Shown here: positions 58,848 to 64,000 of the stretch, piece by piece
Position numbering within the stretch: the first letter of the stretch is position 1
Layout of the letters: each line of letters starts with the position of its first letter
Assembly (NCBI GenBank): GCA_030737875.1
Contig: CM060915.1
Location: 568,028,577 to 568,092,576 of the forward strand
Direction of reading: 5' to 3'
From: Allium sativum
Taxonomy: Eukaryota; Streptophyta; Magnoliopsida; Asparagales; Amaryllidaceae
DNA length: 64,000 bases
Program-made: the position numbers and the translations under genes
Notes under the pieces: model-generated
Database searches by the model: none
Told to the model about the DNA's origin: nothing
Seen by the model: the letters and a program-made list of their open reading frames with translations, nothing else

Positions 58848-61800
58848 TGTAACAACCCGTATTTTGAATAACTTGTTATAACATAAATCAAGGCAGAATT
58901 AAATTTTAATATCTGAATTATGGGAAACGGCTTGCGCCATTGCGTTCGTCTCGGAAAAATACGCAAAATAGAGTCCGAGTTTTCGAAAATCGGAGTCCGT
59001 ATGAAGGAGATATGGACGAACGAAGTTAGGCAGAAAAACCGGAAACAAGCCAGAAATGCACTGGCGCACCTGTGAAGTGCGCCAGCACAAAAATACACTG
59101 GCGCACTTGGGAAGTGCGCCCATGTCGAGCCAGTTTGGCCTGGGTGCACTGTTTTGGCTATTGGGCTGTGTTTTGGTGGCTTGTGACGATTTTTGATGTG
59201 CTGGACGGACCTGATGGCTTCTAGGGTTAATCTAAGGGCCTAAACTACACCCTAATCCTATAAATACACCCTAATGCAAGCCTAATCCATACTAAAAATA
59301 GAATTGATGCCATCATGCCGCCAAAATCAAACTTAGGAGGAGCCTCCACTAGTTTATGAAGAAAGTTGCAAGCTAATCAACCTCTAATCATCATCTTCTT
59401 CAAATATTGCAACTAGTTCTACTTCATAAGTTTGCTAATCTTGGTTTTGGTGAGTTTCTATAGACTTAACAATCAATTGTTAAATTGATTATGATAGGAT
59501 ATGATAAGATAGGCTATGTTTGTGGAATCAATGTGTTTATGCAAGTTTAGTATAGTGTATGTTGTGTGCTATATGCAAGTTTAATGCTATGTTATTATGA
59601 TGCAAAACACTATGTTGAACATTGATTCATATGTAACATGTTATGCAAGCTATATGGGAGATTATATGCAAGTCTATATGTAACATGTTATGCAAGTTAT
59701 GTATTTGGTTTTATGCATGCTAAGTATTTGGTTTTATGCATGCTATGTATTTGGTTTTATGCATGCTAAGTATTTGGTTTTATGCATGCTAAGTGTTTGG
59801 TTTTATGCAAGTTCATATGAAAGTTATGATGCAAGTTCATATGCAAGTTTGTCTCTTTTTATGATATGCATAATATATGCAAGTTTGCCTCTAGGTATGG
59901 CATGTTATGCAAGTTCATATGCAAGTTATGATACATGTTCATATGCAAGTTATGATGCAAGTTCATATGCAAGTTTGCCTCTAAGTATGGCATGTTATGC
60001 AAGTTCATATGCAAGTTATGATGCAAGTTCATATGCAAGTTATGATGCAAGTTCGTATGCAAGTTATGATGCAAGTTCATATGCAAATTTGCCTCTATGT
60101 ATGACATAAGTACATGTGCAAGTTCATCCCTTTTAGACCTATGACATGTATGCAAGTTGACACCTTTATGATAGGTCTATGACATGAACATTTAAGCAAG
60201 TTACCATCTTTATGACATTTGTGATTCATGCAAGTTTGGGTTGGTTATTTATGCAAGTTGGGTTTATGGTCATATATACAAGTTGACACCTTTTAAACCC
60301 ATGATAATGCTAATGATATGCTAAGTTGAACCCATTGTGTGTATGATGAATCTTCTCTTTTGAAGTATGTCATGTTAACGTATTTACGTGGGGACGATGG
60401 GGTAAAAATTAATGAACACATAAAATTTTGTGTGAAGTGGGTATGATTAAACATACTGTAAAGTGGATGGACATAATTGGGAATTTACCTATTAAGTTAG
60501 GTCTACACATATTATGGAATTGGGAATTTACCTATTGAGTTAGGTCTACCCATATTCTTAAATATTTGTAATTAATTAGGGATAATTAATACAAATTATG
60601 GGGGTGATTAATTAGGTGTAATTAATCTACTAAGACACGAGGTTGGACCCTTTTGTAGCATAAGACTGCCCGGAACCGACCGGCAAATCCAGCGGCTACA
60701 AATGATTGGCCCAATGTGAGAGGTCTTAGTCATAAACTAAATACGTGACAAGTGTAAAGACACGAGGTTAGACTCTATTATGGTATAAGGCTGCCCGGAA
60801 CCAACCGGCATATCCAGCTGCCATAAAAGACAGTCTAATGTGAGAGGTCTTTACAAAGGTTACGATCTTAATTAATTAAGAAACACTTAACCGAATTAGC
60901 ATGTAGAGGGGCATGAGGGGTTAAGTGGGTGCCTTGGGTGGCATGAGGAAACTAGTGGGTTGCCTTGGGTGGCAATAGAAAATACGATTAGAATACTTAA
61001 CCAAAGTGGAACATGTAATTAAACATGATTAAAGGGTTAAGTAAGTGCCTTGGGTGGCATGTCGGAATCAAGTAAGTGCCTTGAGTGGCATGCGGAAATC
61101 TAGTGGGTGCCTTAAGTGGCAATTGAAATATAATTAAATGACAAGCTTAAGTAGTAGCTTGTGGGGGCCTTAAGTGGCAATTGAAATATGATTAAATGAC
61201 AAGCTTAAGTAGTAGCTTGTGGGGGCCTTAAGTGGCAATTGAAATATAATTAAATGACAAGCTTAAGTAGTAGCTTGTGGGGGCCTTGAGTGGCAATTGA
61301 AATATAATTAGATGACTTAACCAAACCTTAACATGTAAGTGGGTATGATTATAAAATGGGTTAAGTGGGATGCACTAGATAAAATGACAAGCTTAAGTAG
61401 TAGCTTGTGGGGGCCCATTTCAACCAATATCCCAAACGTATCTTTGTGGGCTAGACCCAAGTCGAGGACGGGACACGCATATTGGGCTTGACTATAAGAG
61501 GCCAAGACGGGGTAGCGGTGGCAACGCGAGTCCAACGGGTTTCATATGCGTGTGTGGACCCGGGCTGGTGGGTAAGACGTTGTTGCATCGTGTAGGTATA
61601 AGCCGTGCACCATTGATTATCGGGTTGCCACTTTGGGGAGTGATACACCCCACTGTGGGGCCAGCACGGGTATCTACGGTAGGGAGTCGATCGCTTGGGG
61701 ATAGTGGGTACACCTAGTGGAGATAGGGGCAGACGGCACCTATGTAGTCAGCTAGGGGTACATGAAACTACTGGGTAAAATTACTAAGTACACTTAGTGG

Positions 61801-62474
61801 GATCAACCTTTAAGTAGGAATTACCCTTGGGTGGGTAGAACTGGTGTGGTGCAGTGTAGGAATTACCCTTGGGTGGGTAGATCTGGGGTGGTGCAACCTA
61901 GTAATTATCCTTGGGTGGATAAATGCGTCTTTTCGGTTATCTTAGTACATCCTGTGTTTAGTTGGCTACTTAGTGTAGTCATTATCCCCAGAGGTACCGT
62001 ACCTTGTTTATATCATACCCTAATTACTTTAATGATTATATTGTTAGGGTTATAGGACTCACTCAGACTTATGTCTGACCCCATCGTTTCTTTATCTTTT
62101 TTTTCCAACCCTCAGGTTTTCAGAGTGGGCCTAGCACTAGTGGTCTTTGATCAGACTGCTTTATCTATCCTTGGAGCTTGGACCGTGGATGTAAAGTTCA
62201 GTTTATCTTTTCTATTATGGCTATTAGGATATGTAGTGGGATTATGTACTTTTGTTTTTATCAGGATGGATATTATGAACTTGACTCTTATTTATGGTTT
62301 TGGTGTAACCAAACATGTTTTACTTTCCGCTGGAATGAAATGATGTTTTAAATTCTCAAGTATTACTTATATCTGTCTTGTTGTAATTTTTCTGTTCTAT
62401 ATTCACTTAAAAATACTCCACCGATGTTATGGCATTCCCTTAATGAGTGACCGTAGCGGGTGTGGGGTGTTACA
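58848..62474 (+). repeat. RT8 3' LTR (3,627 bp)
   Basis: Nearly identical to 51630-55257 with the same internal repeats (59700-60090; 61140-61290) and TATA box at 59259-59266. Most differences are transitions. Confidence 0.96.
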
Positions 62475-62479
62475 CAGCC

Positions 62480-64000
62480 GGCCGTCCAAAAGGCATCACG
62501 AATCTAAGGATAAGGGCAATGATCCATCCAAAGAGTCTGAAAAGGAGAGGAGTGATATCGTCCCTTCCAGCCAGCCAGAGTTGGCTGCCCCCGGGTCACG
62601 GGATTACATGCATGGTCCCGAGATTCAAGGTAGGCTGGAAAAGCTGCGGGAACAATTCCCAGACATATTCTTTGACCGGATGACATTTGTTCCAGCCTTG
62701 GAACCGGTCCCCAAGAAATGGGTTAGCGAAGTTGTCGGGCATATCCGCCATGTTGCCAGGCAATATGAGATGATGAAAAAACATGCAGTTAACCTTTCAG
62801 AAGTCATCCGATCACTTGAAATAGAAGCACACAGATCTAAGGCGAAACTTGAAAACAACGAAAGGGCCAGGACAAAGATAGAGAAGGACCTGGAAGATGC
62901 TCAATCCCAGCTTGCTTTAGCACGGAGGGACGTTGAAAATTATAAGATTGAATTAGAGAATGCTAAGCAGCGCTTTCATTCGGAACTTGACTCCAATAGC
63001 CAAGAGAAAATGGCCTTAAAGAAAGAGGATGAAGACCTCAAAATGGCTAATATCGAGTTGAAAACAGCAAAAGGCCATTTTGAAGCCGAGAGAGCTGCTT
63101 GGGAGGCAGAAAAAGCAAGTTTAAAAGAAAGTTTGGCTTTGGCTGAAGCAGAAAAGGTGATTTTAAATGATCAGGTCTCGGACGCGGAGAGACGGGCAAC
63201 TCTCACCGAAAAGAATGTTGAAAGTGCCATCGAATTGGCCACTGCTTCTAACAACAAGCTCCTCGAAAGAGAGAAGGAGATCGAGGGGTTTGAAGAGATG
63301 ATTTTCGATTTCCTTGGCCAGGTTCTCAAAACTCGCAACATCTCGTGGATCCCGGATTACCACGTTACTTTAGCCAATTTATGGGATGCCATTGTTGAGG
63401 GTGAAAAGCATAGATTGGGGGTCGAAGAAATTGATGAGGATGAGTTGATGAAGAGCATCTTAAGGGATAATGAGCCTGAGGACCTAGCAGAGGGTCGTCG
63501 TCTGATTCTAGTGGAGATGGAAAAGGAGATGGCCCTGGCTAAGGGTAAAGGCAAAGCTGACGAGGGTTCGAGTTCAGCTGTGGAGCCCAAGACCTCCGGG
63601 GTTGAGGAATACCATCCCGATGATCCATTAATCCCTTTGGGTCTAACTCCCGTGGTCATTGGAGCCTCTGCGACTACTCAAGAGGGAGCATCTACGGAAG
63701 GTATCTCTCTCTTTTCCCCACAATTTGTCAAAGCAATTGTGAATTGTCGTCGTCTAGTAGAACAACCAATTGAATTAGTAATGTGTGTTCCTCCTGATAC
63801 AGGTGGCGAGCCCGTCGACAAGGGTGCTGAAAAAGAAAAAGAAGTGGAGAAGGAGGCTGTCTCACCAGGTGCTGGTATTGATATATCAAAGCAGGCTGAG
63901 GTCACAACAGCAGAAAGAAGCATCCCGGCACCTAGCACTGACGTTCCCAAAGATGCTGAGACCATCGAAGCCTTGAAAGACATGGATGGGCGCCATGTAG
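62480..64000 (+). CDS. RT7 aORF exon 3 continued: coiled-coil region, runs off the window
   Basis: Continues the frame of 51396-51629 after RT8 and is open for more than 500 codons to the window edge without a stop. About 60 polar residues come first, then RLEKLREQFPDIFFDRM. A long heptad-like coiled coil follows (about 62800-63320: LENNERARTKIEKDLEDAQ and similar, very rich in Glu, Lys and Ala). Next are FDFLGQVLKTRNISWIPDYH, an acidic region and a Thr/Ser/Glu-rich tail. The stretch 63700-63801 starts GTATCT and ends ATACAG and could be an intron, but it is also open. The coiled coil suggests self-association or scaffolding; function unknown. Intact frame over this length suggests recent constraint. 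Confidence 0.72.

Larger units (their letters stand above)
51630..62474 (+). mobile_element. RT8: complete, defective Tekay-like chromovirus (10.8 kb)
   Basis: LTRs 51630-55257 and 58848-62474, flanked by CAGCC at 51625-51629 and 62475-62479. PBS for initiator tRNA-Met at 55260-55271, PPT at 58834-58847. The 3.6-kb interior has lost gag, has a mutated protease and RT active site and a deleted integrase core, so it cannot move by itself. By eye the LTRs differ at about 40 of 3,630 sites (about 1%), so insertion is recent. It splits the RT7 aORF. Confidence 0.96.
48062..64000 (-). mobile_element. RT7: Tat-lineage element, 3' part with antisense ORF, split by RT8
   Basis: 3' LTR (48062-48807), PPT (48808-48820, minus strand), then a + strand gene (the aORF, 49141 to beyond 64000) split by RT8. 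The PPT beside the LTR shows that the element reads on the minus strand; gag-pol should lie right of the window. Its LTR is of the same family as RT2's, so RT2 shows what the missing gag-pol looks like. It is inserted in the second LTR copy of RT5. Confidence 0.8.

Noticed and set aside
1..64000. A host gene or gene cluster hidden among the repeats
   Set aside because: Every open frame with a recognisable domain belongs to a transposable element. The only possible exception is the unidentified gene piece in DT1.

Overview
This is nuclear DNA from a flowering plant, probably a eudicot with a repeat-rich genome; the species cannot be told from the sequence. I see no ordinary host gene, rRNA or tRNA gene. 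Almost the whole 64 kb is a stack of transposable elements inserted into one another: eight LTR retrotransposons or remnants (called RT1-RT8 here, all Ty3/gypsy type) and one CACTA DNA transposon (DT1). Borders were set from TG...CA termini, target-site duplications (TSDs), primer-binding sites (PBS), polypurine tracts (PPT) and comparison of copies within the window.

Layout. RT1 (+, 1-5008) is the 3' end of a Tekay/Del-like chromovirus: integrase plus a 2.9-kb 3' LTR. It sits in RT2 (-, 5009-5318 and 19454-27850), a Tat-lineage element with a decayed gag-PR-RT-RNaseH-RNaseH-integrase frame, a 111-bp tandem array downstream of pol, an antisense extra ORF (aORF) and a 717-bp LTR at 27134-27850. 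RT2 is also split by RT3 (-, 5319-19448), a complete 14.1-kb element with 5.4-kb LTRs, TSD ATTTT and no coding capacity. RT2 itself lies in RT4 (27851-34443), an LTR remnant of an RT3-related family on the + strand. RT4 also holds the CACTA element DT1 (30886-34215, TSD GGA). At 34444 RT4 is entered by RT5 (-, 34444-38164 and 44547-48061), another RT3 relative. RT5 contains RT6 (38165-44541, a 6.4-kb probable solo LTR) and RT7 (-, 48062 to the window end), a second Tat element with the same LTR family as RT2. RT7's antisense aORF is split by RT8 (+, 51630-62474, TSD CAGCC), a complete but defective Tekay-like element with 3.6-kb LTRs.

Order of events. RT4 is the oldest visible layer. RT2, DT1 and RT5 entered it. 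RT1 and RT3 then entered RT2, and RT6 and RT7 entered RT5. RT8 then entered RT7. RT3 and RT8 have LTR pairs differing by only about 1% by eye, so they are young, yet neither can encode its own proteins. They were most likely copied by proteins from relatives; RT1 is the kind of relative that would serve RT8.

Most interesting: the antisense aORF of the Tat elements. In RT7 it has its own TATA box, introns, a domain resembling the Pfam 'putative gypsy type transposon' family (Transposase_28) and a long coiled coil. Also notable are dense GATCCG/CGGATC clusters at three places in these Tat elements, a perfect hairpin next to the PPT shared by three gypsy families, and a multi-exon gene piece of unknown identity inside the CACTA element.
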